Assembly: GCF_030055635.1 (NCBI RefSeq)
Contig: NZ_JASFYM010000011.1
Coordinates: forward strand, 1 to 64,000
Direction: 5' to 3'
DNA: 64,000 nt
Origin: Methanothrix sp.
GTDB lineage: Archaea; Halobacteriota; Methanosarcinia; Methanotrichales; Methanotrichaceae
Shown in pieces: positions 50,187-60,172 of the stretch; within the stretch, counting starts at the first letter, position 1, and each line of letters starts with the position of its first letter. The position numbers and the translations under genes were made by a program. Under the pieces are notes generated by a model. It worked only from the letters and a program-made list of their open reading frames with translations, was not told the DNA's origin and searched no databases.

Positions 50187-50990
50187 TTAGATCTCGCTCA
50201 GTATTCTCGCCGCCTCCTCTGCGCTCCTGCCTTGATGCACTATTGCGCATATCGCTCTGGTCATGCGCGTCGGATCCCTGTGCTGGAAGACGTTTCTGCC
50301 TATGGCGACGCCCTTCGCGCCCGCCTTCATCGCGCCCTCGATCATCTGCAGGAACTCCAGGTCTGTCGCTGTCTTCGGGCCGCCTGCTATGACCACAGGC
50401 ACCGGACATCCTTCAACAACCTCCCTGAAGCTCTCCGGAGATCCTGTGTAGTTCGTCTTTATGATGTCGGCGCCGAGCTCGGCGCCTGCCCTTGCGGCGT
50501 GCGCCACCACGTCCGGAGCGTTCGGGTTTGTTATATCCTTGCCGCGGGGATACATCATCGCGACCAGCGGCATGCCCCAGAAGTCGCACCTCTCCGAGAC
50601 CATCCCGAGGAAGTGAAGCTGCTCCGCCTCGGTCTCAGAGCCGATATTTATGTGAACGCTCACCGCGTCTGCGCCGAGCTTTATCGCCTCCTCCACCATC
50701 GCAACCTGGACCTTGTTGTTCGGATCAGGACCGAGGGATGTGGATGCGGACATGTGGACGATCAGGCCTATATCCCTGCCGTAGCCGCGGTGCCCGTGCC
50801 TGACCATGCCCTTCTGCTGCAGCACCGCATTTGCTCCTCCCTTCGCGACCTTATCAACCATCTCAGGCAGGTTCGCAAGCCCCTGTATCGGGCCGACTGA
50901 TATCCCGTGATCAAGAGGTATTATCACGGTGTTCCCGCTGTCCCTGTCCATGATCCTCTCCATTCGAACGCGTTTACCAATCTCGCTCAT
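50187..50990 (-). CDS. 2-amino-3,7-dideoxy-D-threo-hept-6-ulosonate (ADH) synthase
   Basis: A 267-residue DhnA-family TIM-barrel enzyme that starts the archaeal route to 3-dehydroquinate and aromatic amino acids, condensing L-aspartate semialdehyde with a 6-deoxy-5-ketofructose phosphate. [14 protein letters not shown] and the Schiff-base Lys in IIKTNYTG (near 178) agree with MJ0400-like enzymes, as do [10 protein letters not shown] and the short length. A clear TATA box and an inverted repeat lie upstream on the minus strand. Confidence 0.9.
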   Translation of the reverse strand: MSEIGKRVRMERIMDRDSGNTVIIPLDHGISVGPIQGLANLPEMVDKVAKGGANAVLQQKGMVRHGHRGYGRDIGLIVHMSASTSLGPDPNNKVQVAMVEEAIKLGADAVSVHINIGSETEAEQLHFLGMVSERCDFWGMPLVAMMYPRGKDITNPNAPDVVAHAARAGAELGADIIKTNYTGSPESFREVVEGCPVPVVIAGGPKTATDLEFLQMIEGAMKAGAKGVAIGRNVFQHRDPTRMTRAICAIVHQGRSAEEAARILSEI

Positions 50991-51249
50991 AGCGATCTCC
51001 TAATGTTAACGTGGTACATGCTAGCAAATAGCATATATAAAAAGATGGCGGTCGCCCATCTGCTGTGCCTTGAAGTGATCAAAAGACGAATAACAAGTAG
51101 CCTCGGAGGGTAAGATGGTATTTGTCATAGGTTGAAGGGACCGCCCAGATCATTGAACCCACCATCATGTGACATCGCATGATTTGTGATCTGTCGCGCC
51201 TGTGAATGCCGATTCCCGAATGCAATGCTTCAAGTCCACAACCTGGCTC
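50991..51249. other. Intergenic region upstream of ADH synthase
   Basis: Contains the ADH synthase promoter and inverted repeat, and to the right a stretch at 51222-51243 weakly resembling the end of the dispersed hairpin element. No gene is supported. Confidence 0.45.
51018..51044 (-). promoter_or_regulatory. ADH synthase promoter with overlapping inverted repeat
   Basis: On the minus strand CTTTTTATATATG (51032-51044) is a TATA box. Just downstream, around the expected transcription start, ATGCTA-N5-TAGCAT (51018-51034) forms a perfect dyad that could be an operator. Confidence 0.5.
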
Positions 51250-51948
51250 TTAGGCCTCGCCTCTCAACTCGCCCATGACAACCGGCACGCTTGGAGCGAA
51301 TGGGCTTCTGTAGATGCTTGCCCTCACCTGGAAGATCCTTGGTGCGAACCCCATCGATCTCAGCCTGCTGGCGACCTGGAGGTCCTCAGCGGGGAAGTGA
51401 TATGCTGCGATCGCTATCTTTCTGCAGCGCATGCTCTCAGCACAGCTCAGGATCTTCAGCGCTGCACCCTCGGCATCGATCTTGACAACATCCGGCATTA
51501 TCCCGAGCTCCTCGATTAGTCCATCCATGGTATTGACCTGAACTTCATCCCACGATGCGCTCCTCCTGAATATCAGAGAATGAGCGACGGTGCCCTCTGC
51601 GAGAAAGAGCCTGCCGGTGCCCTTAAAATCAGACAGAGCCATGCGGAGCGGGACGATGTTGCCCATTCTCTCCGCATTCATCCTGAGAATCTCGTAGTTG
51701 CTCGGCTCCGGCTCCACAGCGACCACAAGCCCATCCTTCCCCACCATCCCTGCAGCCCTCAGCGCGAACGATCCGATATGTGCACCAACATCGAAAACCA
51801 CGTCACCCGGGCGTATCTCCAGGAGATCATATTGCCTGTGCTGGTATACATCCCTTATCATATCAGCATCTCCCTCGGAGAACGGCCGGAATCTGATCTG
51901 AGTGCCATCGGGAAGCTCTGCATCCAGCACAATTCGATCCAGTTCCAT
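51250..51948 (-). CDS. FkbM-family methyltransferase
   Basis: A 232-residue SAM-dependent methyltransferase. VFDVGAHIGSFALRAA is the SAM-binding motif I, followed by VEPEPSNYEILRMNAE, and VVKIDAEGAALKIL is typical of FkbM. Targets in the family are sugars and small molecules, including surface glycans; the one here is unknown. Confidence 0.85.
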   Translation of the reverse strand: MELDRIVLDAELPDGTQIRFRPFSEGDADMIRDVYQHRQYDLLEIRPGDVVFDVGAHIGSFALRAAGMVGKDGLVVAVEPEPSNYEILRMNAERMGNIVPLRMALSDFKGTGRLFLAEGTVAHSLIFRRSASWDEVQVNTMDGLIEELGIMPDVVKIDAEGAALKILSCAESMRCRKIAIAAYHFPAEDLQVASRLRSMGFAPRIFQVRASIYRSPFAPSVPVVMGELRGEA

Positions 51949-52033
51949 ACATGTACCAGCGAGGCTGAGCGCATAAAACCTCCGCAGGTAAAATTAATTA
52001 AGTCAGCCCTGAATTGAGCATGAGGGGTGCCTT

Positions 52034-53917
52034 ATGGAGCTCATGCAGCAAGATTACAGAGAGATGAGGGCGAAGTGGCCGGAGAAGTTCGTCTCGCTGG
52101 ATAGGGCGTTCAGCCACATACACGCAGGCGACAGGATCTTCATAGGCACCGGCTGTGGCGAGCCTCAGTTCCTGGTCCAGGCGCTCGCCGATTACGTGAG
52201 GGAGCATCCGAAGGCCTTCTTCGACACCGAGATACTCCACGTATGGACGCTGGGCGCTGCTCCTTACACAGACATCAAGTTTAAGGAAAACTTCAGGCTG
52301 AACACATTCTTCATAGGCAGAAGCACGCGCGATGCTGTGAACAAGGAGCTCGCGGACTACACCCCGATATTCTTCTCAGCGATACCGGATCTGATCTACA
52401 GGGGGCGCATACCCATAGATGTCGCGCTCATACAGACGACACCGCCGGATCGGCACGGTTACCTGAACCTGGGGATAAGCGTTGACATCGTGAAGGCCGC
52501 TGTGGAGAAGGCATCGGTTGTCATAGCGCAGATAAACTCGAACATGCCCAGGGTTCAGGGAGACGGCTTCATTCACATGGATGACGTGAGCTTTGTGATA
52601 CCACACGACGAGCCCCTTCTCGAGTACGTGGAGAGCGTGCCGACAGAGCTTGCGCAGCAGATTGGGAGATACGTGGCGAGGATAGTCGAGGACGGATCCA
52701 CGATCGAGGTCGGCTACGGCATGATACCGAATGCAGTCCTCGCGAACCTGAAGCACAAGAAGCACCTCGGCATTCACACGTCGCTTCTCACAGATGGCTT
52801 CATAGAGCTCATGAAGGTGGGGGCGGTCGACAACTCGATGAAGACGATAGACAGGTACAAGACCATAGCCTCATTCTGCATGGGCACGCGGAAGACGTAC
52901 GAGTACATACACGACAATCCAGCAATAGAGTTCAAGACAATCGATTACACGAACAACCCCCTCATCATAGCAAAGAACCGGAACATGGTATCGATAAACA
53001 GCGCGATGGAGGTCGATCTCACAGGCCAGGCCACCGCTGAATCTCTCGGAACATTCTTCCATAGCGGCATTGGGGGACAGGCGGACTTCATGCGCGGCGC
53101 CGTCCTCTCGCCCGGAGGCAAGGCGATTCTCGCGCTGCCATCGACCGCTGAGAACGGGAGGATATCGAGGATAGTTCCCATGCTCAGGGAGGGCGCCGGC
53201 GTCACGCTGACTAGAGGGGACCTGCATTATGTCGTCACAGAGTATGGAATCGCTTACCTCCACGGCAAGAACGTCAGGGAGCGCGCGATGGATCTCATAG
53301 CCCTGGCGCACCCGAAGTTCCGGTTGTGGCTCCTGGAGGAGGCGAAGCGGCTCTCGCTCATCTATCCAGACCAGCAGTTCATACCCGGCGAGAAGGGCGA
53401 GTACCCCGAGCATCTGGAGACCTACAGGACGACGAAGACCGGGATCAACATACTCCTCAGGCCTGTGAGGATAACAGACGAGCCGCTCCTGAAGGATTTC
53501 TTCTACTCTCTATCAGATGAGACGATGTATCAGAGGTTCGCATCCGCACGCAAGGGCATGAGCCACAAGCAGCTTCAGGATTTTGTTGTCATAGATTACA
53601 CCAGGGAGATGGTGATCCTCGCTGTGGTCGAGGAGGATGAGAGGGAGGTGGTAGTCGGTCTAGGACAGTACAGCATCGCAGAGGGGACGCATACCGCAGA
53701 GGTGGCTATAGTCGTAAGAGATGACTATCAGAGGAAGGGTGTGGGCATGGAGATTCTCTCCTATCTGGTATACCTTGCGAGAAAGCAGGGGCTGTTCTAC
53801 CTGAACGCTGAGGTCCTGGTGGAGAACCAGGCGGTCCTGAGGATGTTCGAGCGGCTGAACCTCCGGACGGAGAGGAAGCTGGAGGGGGGCGTCTATTCTG
53901 TTAAGATATACCTGTAA
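52034..53917 (+). CDS. Acetyl-CoA hydrolase/transferase domain fused to GNAT acetyltransferase
   Basis: A 627-residue fusion. Residues 1-445 are a class I CoA-transferase of the acetate/4-hydroxybutyrate type with the GYGMIPNAVL loop. About 466-627 is a GNAT domain with the RDDYQRKGVGMEILSYL acetyl-CoA loop. In the transferase half, the place where relatives have HTE (catalytic Glu) reads GIHTSLLTDG, so residue 250 is Ser. The transferase reaction may therefore be lost, leaving CoA binding or a regulatory role; the GNAT half looks intact. ATG start shortly after a purine-rich region; no co-transcribed neighbour is obvious. Confidence 0.85.
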   Translation: MELMQQDYREMRAKWPEKFVSLDRAFSHIHAGDRIFIGTGCGEPQFLVQALADYVREHPKAFFDTEILHVWTLGAAPYTDIKFKENFRLNTFFIGRSTRDAVNKELADYTPIFFSAIPDLIYRGRIPIDVALIQTTPPDRHGYLNLGISVDIVKAAVEKASVVIAQINSNMPRVQGDGFIHMDDVSFVIPHDEPLLEYVESVPTELAQQIGRYVARIVEDGSTIEVGYGMIPNAVLANLKHKKHLGIHTSLLTDGFIELMKVGAVDNSMKTIDRYKTIASFCMGTRKTYEYIHDNPAIEFKTIDYTNNPLIIAKNRNMVSINSAMEVDLTGQATAESLGTFFHSGIGGQADFMRGAVLSPGGKAILALPSTAENGRISRIVPMLREGAGVTLTRGDLHYVVTEYGIAYLHGKNVRERAMDLIALAHPKFRLWLLEEAKRLSLIYPDQQFIPGEKGEYPEHLETYRTTKTGINILLRPVRITDEPLLKDFFYSLSDETMYQRFASARKGMSHKQLQDFVVIDYTREMVILAVVEEDEREVVVGLGQYSIAEGTHTAEVAIVVRDDYQRKGVGMEILSYLVYLARKQGLFYLNAEVLVENQAVLRMFERLNLRTERKLEGGVYSVKIYL

Positions 53918-54000
53918 CAACCTGCTAGCCTGAATGTTGGACTGAAAGATGTCGCCATCTGCGTTCAACCCCATGCTGCCAGATAAAATGTCAGTGCAGA

Positions 54001-55011
54001 TCACGATTTGTGGAGCTGGGCATGTGTCATATTGATGGTGAACTCGCCGATGTTCTTTATGTGATCCAGGAACCTCGCGATGCTGCTAGACACCACCATT
54101 CTCATCATGATCTCCTCCTGGTTCACCTCTGTTGAGGATCTGGATATCACGGGCTCGAGGTTCCTCATCGCCTCCTCGCGTATCTCCTCGGTCCGCTCTA
54201 TTATCGAGTTCGCCGTCTCCGTGTTTCTGTTGAGCAGCGCCGATATCGACTCATCTATGAGACCGCTGATTATCGATGAGATCCTCGAGAGCTCCAGAGC
54301 CATTTCATCGGGGACTGACATACTGTGCTCGATGACCAGGCTTGCTATGGCGTGTGCATGATCTGCGATCCTCTCCAGGTTGGATGCAGCGAGCGCGTAG
54401 TTGAAGGCGGTGATGACATCGATAGAACTCTGAGATAGCGCGCCGGTCCTGAGCATCTCGGTGAACTGGCGTGATACGAGCAGATTGAGTCTGTCCACGT
54501 CGTCATCGCGCTGTAACACATCCTGTGCGAGGTTCTTCTTCATCCCTATCAGAGAGTCTATCGCGTCCTGTACCATCGATCTCACGACTGTCCTGAGCCG
54601 CCTGAGTGCCCTGTCCGAGGGGAGCTCCTCAGAGTTAAGGAGATCATGAATCAGAACCTTGTTCCCCGTCTCCTCGAGTATCTCAGGACCGATCAGCTTG
54701 CTCACGATCTGGTGTAGGTCCCTCTTCTGCTCCGGCGTCATGTAGGGGGAGACCACCTCGATCGTTCTGTACCCTGAAAGATAGCATCCGATGATTTCTC
54801 TGATCAAAGCCTCTCCAGACTTCTCCCCGATATCCAGCTTCACCTTCAGGTTCTGGCTCGTCCGCTCAGGCGAGAGTATGAGATCCCCGCTCTCACCCTG
54901 TGTGATGTAGATTATGGACCCTGGCTTGATGTTGTTTCTCACAGCCCAGCCCTTCGGGAGTGAGACTATGAACGTCGATTTCCCGGTCCTCTGAACCTTT
55001 CTTGTCTCCAT
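54001..55011 (-). CDS. SpoVT/AbrB-domain PhoU-family regulator
   Basis: A 336-residue protein. The N-terminal 50 residues (KVQRTGKSTFIVSLPKGWA) form an AbrB-like DNA-binding fold, and the rest is made of two PhoU-type helical repeats. Such proteins are common in archaea and are linked to phosphate control. It follows phoU by 5 bases and probably belongs to its operon. Confidence 0.9.
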   Translation of the reverse strand: METRKVQRTGKSTFIVSLPKGWAVRNNIKPGSIIYITQGESGDLILSPERTSQNLKVKLDIGEKSGEALIREIIGCYLSGYRTIEVVSPYMTPEQKRDLHQIVSKLIGPEILEETGNKVLIHDLLNSEELPSDRALRRLRTVVRSMVQDAIDSLIGMKKNLAQDVLQRDDDVDRLNLLVSRQFTEMLRTGALSQSSIDVITAFNYALAASNLERIADHAHAIASLVIEHSMSVPDEMALELSRISSIISGLIDESISALLNRNTETANSIIERTEEIREEAMRNLEPVISRSSTEVNQEEIMMRMVVSSSIARFLDHIKNIGEFTINMTHAQLHKS

Positions 55012-55016
55012 GCCGA

Positions 55017-55685
55017 TCAGTTCAAATGCTCTCTCTTCCCTTCGATCATATAAACTATGGACTCGCAGATGTTGCAGATGTGATCCCCGATCCTCTCGAG
55101 GTGCCTGTTCACCATGAGCATTGGAATCGTCTGGTCCATGAGGCTCATGTTCTCAGCTGTCATCTTCATGAGCGAATCACGCACCTTGACGTAAAGAGAA
55201 TCGATCTCGTAATCATGCTTCGTCACATTCCTCGCCATCTCCGGATCCCCTTTCTCGAGGGCCTCCATCGCACCTGACAGCATCTCAACCGCGATGCCGG
55301 CCATCCTCGAGATGCCATCCGGAATCTCTATGTGGTCCTTGTCCTTCGTCTGGATCACAGCCCTTGCTATGTCCACTGAGAGATCCCCGGCGCGCTCGAG
55401 ATCTATACCTATCTTCAGTATGCCTATTATCATCCTCAGGTCCTTCGCCATCGGCTGCTGAAGTGCCAGGAGCTCCATGCACTTGCTCTCCAGCTTCACG
55501 CTCAGATCGTCGACCGCGTAGTCCCCCTGAACGACCTCCCTGGCCAGGATGGCATCGTTCCTGCAGAGCGCATCCACAGATCTCTCTATCGAGGAGGAGA
55601 CGAGAGCTGACAGCTCCTCGGTCATCGCTCTGAGCGTCTCCAGATCTCTGTGGTATTTCTCTCTGTACGGACTCACAACCCCCAC
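55017..55685 (-). CDS. phoU: PhoU, phosphate transport regulator
   Basis: A 222-residue protein with two PhoU repeats carrying the ExxxD metal-cluster signatures (around ERAGDLSVDIA and ERIGDHICNI). It silences phosphate uptake in complex with PstB. It lies 9 bases downstream of pstB. Confidence 0.92.
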   Translation of the reverse strand: MGVVSPYREKYHRDLETLRAMTEELSALVSSSIERSVDALCRNDAILAREVVQGDYAVDDLSVKLESKCMELLALQQPMAKDLRMIIGILKIGIDLERAGDLSVDIARAVIQTKDKDHIEIPDGISRMAGIAVEMLSGAMEALEKGDPEMARNVTKHDYEIDSLYVKVRDSLMKMTAENMSLMDQTIPMLMVNRHLERIGDHICNICESIVYMIEGKREHLN

Positions 55686-55694
55686 CCCCCAAAC

Positions 55695-56504
55695 TCAACC
55701 AAACCTTCCGGTGATGTAATCCTCCGTGCTCCTCTCCCTGGGATTCTCGAAGATCTGCTTCGTCTCCCCGAACTCTATCATCTCTCCCATGTAGAAGTAG
55801 GCGGTGTAATCAGAGACCCTCGCGGCCTGCTGCATGTTATGCGTCACTATTATCTGTGTGTACCTGCCCCTGAGAGATTCCATGAGACCCTCTATGCGTG
55901 CAGTCGATATCGGATCGAGCGCGCTGCACGGCTCGTCGAATAGAATGACCTCAGGCTTCATGGCCAGCGCCCTTGCTATGCAGAGCCTCTGCTGCTGCCC
56001 ACCGCTCAGGCCCATGGCCGGCTGATCGAGCCTGTCCTGCACCTCCTCCCAGAGCGCGGCGTCCTTCAGGCTCTGCTCCACGATCCTGTCGATATTCCTG
56101 TAGCCGTGAATCCTCGGGCCGTATGCAACGTTATCGTAGATCGACATCGGGAAGGGGTTCGGCTTCTGAAATACCATGCCTATCTTCTTTCTGAGAGAGA
56201 CGACATCCATGTCCTTATCGTATATGTTCTTTCCATCGTACAGGATCTCCCCCTCGATTCTGACGCCTGCTATGAGATCGTTCATCCTGTTGATGCACCT
56301 GATGAATGTCGATTTTCCGCATCCGGATGGACCTATGAGGGCTGTTATCCTGTTCTCAGGAATCCCCAGGGTTATGTTCTTCAGAGCCTGCTTACTTCCA
56401 TACCAGAGCGATAGGTTCCTCGACTCTATCTTGAACAAGCAAGATACCTCCTGCCGCCCACGGCTCGCGCTGAGCGGAACAGGCACACTGACCGCATTGG
56501 ACAT
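55695..56504 (-). CDS. pstB: PstB, phosphate ABC transporter ATPase
   Basis: A 269-residue ABC ATPase. Walker A (GPSGCGKST), Q-loop [10 protein letters not shown], signature LSGGQQQRL and Walker B VILFDEP are intact, and the phosphate-family KNIYD loop is present. Two starts are plausible: the ATG at 56504 (with AGGAG upstream and a TATA box at about 56555) and a TTG at 56438 preceded by a perfect GGAGGT, which would start directly at [13 protein letters not shown]. pstS, pstC and pstA are not upstream. Confidence 0.93.
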   Translation of the reverse strand: MSNAVSVPVPLSASRGRQEVSCLFKIESRNLSLWYGSKQALKNITLGIPENRITALIGPSGCGKSTFIRCINRMNDLIAGVRIEGEILYDGKNIYDKDMDVVSLRKKIGMVFQKPNPFPMSIYDNVAYGPRIHGYRNIDRIVEQSLKDAALWEEVQDRLDQPAMGLSGGQQQRLCIARALAMKPEVILFDEPCSALDPISTARIEGLMESLRGRYTQIIVTHNMQQAARVSDYTAYFYMGEMIEFGETKQIFENPRERSTEDYITGRFG

Positions 56505-56832
56505 CGGGTGATCTCCTGTGTCAAATGGAGATACTGGGCTTCTGGGATCTATTTATATTTTCTCAGGTTTACATGCCGACAGTCAATCACGCTCAGCGGG
56601 GCACCGGAACCAGATCGAGAACCCTGGTTCCTGCGCCTGGCCGGATACCAGCGATATCTAGCGCCTTCCGTCTGAATGATCCCCGTGCAGTAGATACATC
56701 TGCAGGGATCGATGCAGCCGTGAGCTGGCCCGAAACCGCAGCGCCTCTGAGGCCCAGCCGCGCATGCACGCTGCGGTTTTGGGGCAGCATTCGATCATGC
56801 TTCTGAGGAAATGAACAACCGTATCGCTGTGA
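56505..56832. other. 328-base intergenic region between aspS and pstB
   Basis: Contains the pstB promoter (AAAATATAAATAG on the minus strand, about 56551-56562), a long GC-rich hairpin and no supported gene. Confidence 0.6.
56733..56779 (-). terminator. Long hairpin downstream of aspS
   Basis: A perfect 11-bp stem (AAACCGCAGCG/CGCTGCGGTTT) with a 25-base loop, about 55 bases after the aspS stop. It probably protects or terminates the aspS transcript. Confidence 0.5.
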
Positions 56833-58137
56833 TCAGGGGACCAGTCTCCGCCGGTCTCTCGGAAAGAGCACCGCATCCCTGATGTTCTCAAGCCCTAGCA
56901 TCGTCTGGACGAGGCGCGCCAGGCCCAGGCCCCATCCAGCATGCGGCGGCATTCCGTACCTGAATGGCTTGAGATAGAACTCGAAGCTCTCCGGGTTCAG
57001 CCCCTTCTCCTTTATCCTTCTGACAAGCAGATCGTAATCATGGACACGCTGCGCCCCGCTCGCGAGCTCCATCGACGGATGCATCAGATCGAAACCCTTG
57101 CATATCTCAGGCCTATCCTCATATGGCTGTGTGTAGTACGGCTTCACAGAGCTCGGCCAGTCTGTAAGGAAGTAGTGCTCTCCTATAACAGATCCGAGGT
57201 AGTGCTCTGTCTCAGTATCTATGTCATCGCCCCATTCCATGCTCTTCCTTCCGGACTCGCTTGCCATCTCAAGTGCCTCTGTGTATGTGATCCTGCGGAA
57301 GGGGGTCCTGGGCACATCCAGCTCCACTCCGAGTATGCGGAGTTCCCTCTCGCAGCTCTCCGAGACGTATCTGTAGGCCGAAGAAACAGCGTTCTCCAGG
57401 AGCGACATCACATCCTCGTGATCCGCGTAGCTCACCTCAACATCCACCGATATCGCCTCGTTGAGGTGTCTCCTTGTGTCATGCTCCTCCGCGCGGAATA
57501 TCGGACCTATCTCGAAGACCCTGTCTAGGCCTGTGGCCATCAGCATCTGCTTGTAGAGCTGAGGGCTCTGGTTCAGGAACGCCTCCCGCTCGAAGTAGCT
57601 TATCGGGAAGAGCGCTGTGCCCCCCTCAGTCGCGGTCGCCACGATCTTTGGCGTGCAGACCTCGATGAACCCGTTCTCGTAGAAGGTGTTCCTCAGGCTT
57701 CTCATAACAGCCGACTCTATCTTGAAGACCGCCATGGACGCGGGTCTTCTCAGATCGAGGAACCTGGCATCCAGCCTGGTATCGAGCTCCGCGCCGACCT
57801 TGCCAGTGGGATCGAGCGGGAGGGGCGAATCCGCTCTTGAGAGCACCTCCACAGCATCAGGAAGAATCTCGAAGCCGTTCGGCGCCTTGGGCTCAGACTT
57901 GACCCTGCCGCGAACGAGAACCACGCTCTCCCTGCTCACCCCGCGCACCGTCTCAACAAGCTTCCTGTCAGCCCTCTTCGTGAGAACCGTCACCTGCGCG
58001 AGCCCCTCTCTGTCCCTCAGCACGAGAAAGCATATACCACCCAGATCCCTGATCTCGTGGACATGTCCTGCGAGCGTGACCTCTGATCCGTCCATCTCGG
58101 GACCGATCTCACCGGAATAATGAGTTCTGAGAATCAA
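56833..58137 (-). CDS. aspS: Aspartyl-tRNA synthetase (archaeal type)
   Basis: A 434-residue class IIb synthetase. An OB-fold anticodon-binding domain (about 20-105) precedes the catalytic core with motif 2 ([14 protein letters not shown]) and motif 3 ([11 protein letters not shown]). The frame opens 53 codons earlier, but the TTG at 58137 gives the standard RTHYSGEIG beginning and has GGGTGAG seven bases upstream. Whether it is discriminating (Asp only) or also makes Asp-tRNA-Asn cannot be read with certainty. Confidence 0.94.
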   Translation of the reverse strand: MILRTHYSGEIGPEMDGSEVTLAGHVHEIRDLGGICFLVLRDREGLAQVTVLTKRADRKLVETVRGVSRESVVLVRGRVKSEPKAPNGFEILPDAVEVLSRADSPLPLDPTGKVGAELDTRLDARFLDLRRPASMAVFKIESAVMRSLRNTFYENGFIEVCTPKIVATATEGGTALFPISYFEREAFLNQSPQLYKQMLMATGLDRVFEIGPIFRAEEHDTRRHLNEAISVDVEVSYADHEDVMSLLENAVSSAYRYVSESCERELRILGVELDVPRTPFRRITYTEALEMASESGRKSMEWGDDIDTETEHYLGSVIGEHYFLTDWPSSVKPYYTQPYEDRPEICKGFDLMHPSMELASGAQRVHDYDLLVRRIKEKGLNPESFEFYLKPFRYGMPPHAGWGLGLARLVQTMLGLENIRDAVLFPRDRRRLVP

Positions 58138-58198
58138 TGGAATCTCACCCTTCGAAAGATTGGCTCCGGGTATAAAAGCAGTCCGGAATGGTGGATGC

Positions 58199-58843
58199 TC
58201 ATGGATCGGTGCATCCAGGCCCGAGCGCGATCTCCAGAAGCACCTTCGCCCATCTGAGCTTCTTCGACTTTCTCGGCGTGACGCTCTGATCATCAAGATC
58301 GAACCCGATCAGTTTGATGCTTTTGGGCATGAGCTCCAGCGCCAGAAACACGGCCCTGTCGCCATCGGTGAATCCCCCGAAGTTGTGGACGTTCTTCAGT
58401 GGAGATGACTGTGTCGTTCCAAGAACCCGCCTCAGATGGGGCACGTGCTCCTTCAGCTTGTCGATGTTATCCCCGTGCGCGTGCACCACAACTGCAGAGC
58501 CGCGGCGATTGGATTCGATTATATCGGGGATGCATCCATCGAGATCTGTCACTATGATGTCGGGGATCAGACCATGCTCGAGAAGCACTGAGGTGGCGCC
58601 GTCTGCTGCCACAACAGCATCAGACGGTTTTATTTTTTTGACCTCATCTCTCAGGCGGGGAGCGTTGCCGCAGACCACCACATCCCTGCCTCGGATGGTA
58701 TCCTGGAGCTCGCTCAGTGTGATCCGCTCAATTGATTCAAGAAGAGATGAGAGAACATATGCTGCCTCCTCATCCCTGGATCTGGAAAATCCGAAGTCCT
58801 CCAGGATCCTCTTGTACATTATCTCCCAGTCCTCGAAGCGCAT
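58199..58843 (-). CDS. mptE: 6-hydroxymethyl-7,8-dihydropterin pyrophosphokinase (MptE)
   Basis: A 214-residue DUF115 protein. [36 protein letters not shown] and the HAHGDN segment match the archaeal enzyme that activates the pterin in tetrahydromethanopterin biosynthesis. It is upstream of aspS with a 61-base gap and the same orientation. Confidence 0.9.
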   Translation of the reverse strand: MRFEDWEIMYKRILEDFGFSRSRDEEAAYVLSSLLESIERITLSELQDTIRGRDVVVCGNAPRLRDEVKKIKPSDAVVAADGATSVLLEHGLIPDIIVTDLDGCIPDIIESNRRGSAVVVHAHGDNIDKLKEHVPHLRRVLGTTQSSPLKNVHNFGGFTDGDRAVFLALELMPKSIKLIGFDLDDQSVTPRKSKKLRWAKVLLEIALGPGCTDP

Positions 58844-58945
58844 CTCTGCTCATTTGGGCACAGGAGCAAAAAACCTTCTGCTGAGAATCAGAGAAACAGC
58901 ACAGTTGCTCAGAATAAAACAGAAATGATAGGGATGGATCCCTAT

Positions 58946-59947
58946 CTATGCCCACGCCTTGAAGGGCGGGTTCACATTAGTCGGTCCGTACATGCCGGCC
59001 CTGGCCTTCGAGAGGCAGGAGCAGTCGAATATGCCAGTAGCGTCCGATCCGAAGCCATACTTTCCGCGTGGGACATCAGCCCAGCCGCCAGAGCAGCACG
59101 GGAGCCAGTCCTCGCTCTTCTGGGTGAGCTTGTACGGCACGTTCAGGGTCATGTTCTTTGTTATGTCGTATGTGCCGAAGTAGTCCTCATCGATCTCGAT
59201 CGCGGGATTCTTGTACGCTCTTAATTCGCTAAACCAACTGCTCTTGTAGTCCGGGTACGCCGGGAAACCAGGCACGGATGCGTAGTCACCTGCGGCCTGG
59301 AGCACTCCGAAGTGGACCTTGCCGTTGTCGACATGCTCGTTGATCTTCATCTGTGTGTAACCTACTCCCTCCAAGAAGGGATCGTACTCTTTGAAGTACT
59401 TCTCCTTGGCCAGGACCTCAAGCTCCTTGTCTATGCCGTGAGCGTACTCGACCTCATGGTGCATCGAGGTTCCAGCGCGGTAGTTCTTTATCCAGGTCTT
59501 CTCCTTGAGCAGCGAGTCGAAGACGAGCGGGTTCACAGCGTAGTATCCTGCGCCGATCGCGAACTGGTACGGCGAGTAGACCATCACGTTGTCCTCCTTC
59601 ACGGAGATGCACGAGACGTTCTCATCGACCCAGTTGGCTTCTATTGGGTGGGTGTTCTTGTTGAGCTCCTGCGTGAACATCACGAACTCGTTGTCTATGG
59701 AGCCAGAGCCATGGACGTAGTCCTTAAAGGCGAGCGCGCCGGCCTTAGCATACCTGTATGTCATGAAGTAGCCGCTGCCCTGGACGTCCTGCTCGAAGTT
59801 GAAGGTCACATTCTTCTCTGCAACCTCATATGGTGCTGGCTTAAAAGGATCTTTTCCGTATTCATATGGCTGCAAAACCTCTGCTACCTTCGCTGAGGAC
59901 ATCCCTATAATAACCATAACTGCAAGCAGCAGTACAACTCTCTTCAA
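58946..59947 (-). CDS. Secreted Cys-containing surface protein, possible sheath or envelope component
   Basis: A 333-residue protein with a clear signal peptide (MKRVVLLLAVMVIIGMSSA). The start is taken as the TTG at 59947, because GGAGG lies seven bases upstream; a frame opening at 59965 has no such site. The mature part is rich in Tyr, Asp and Glu with few Arg, has several N-glycosylation sequons, and ends in a Cys/Gly region (WLPCCSGGW, FDCSCLSKAR). I cannot assign a family. Methanothrix filaments are encased in a protein sheath, and this is the kind of protein that could belong to it, but that is a guess. Confidence 0.65.
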   Translation of the reverse strand: MKRVVLLLAVMVIIGMSSAKVAEVLQPYEYGKDPFKPAPYEVAEKNVTFNFEQDVQGSGYFMTYRYAKAGALAFKDYVHGSGSIDNEFVMFTQELNKNTHPIEANWVDENVSCISVKEDNVMVYSPYQFAIGAGYYAVNPLVFDSLLKEKTWIKNYRAGTSMHHEVEYAHGIDKELEVLAKEKYFKEYDPFLEGVGYTQMKINEHVDNGKVHFGVLQAAGDYASVPGFPAYPDYKSSWFSELRAYKNPAIEIDEDYFGTYDITKNMTLNVPYKLTQKSEDWLPCCSGGWADVPRGKYGFGSDATGIFDCSCLSKARAGMYGPTNVNPPFKAWA

Positions 59948-60172
59948 ATCTTTCCCTCCATCCAAATTCGATACAGACTGAAACTGTTATCTTTTCTGTG
60001 AATCTCCTATTTTAATCTGTTGATCGAAACAACGCCGGAAGCGCCCCAGCAGAGCACAGGAACATTCTAAGATCTCGCATTGAGATGCTGATGGCCACAG
60101 AGATCTCAAGCATCCTTTAATGCCTGCCGCAATTCACCGGCTGGTCTCCACAGCGCATCAAATCGCCTGCAC

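Noticed and set aside
58138-58296. 53-residue N-terminal extension of aspartyl-tRNA synthetase
   Set aside because: TTG at 58137 gives the standard start and has a good ribosome binding site.
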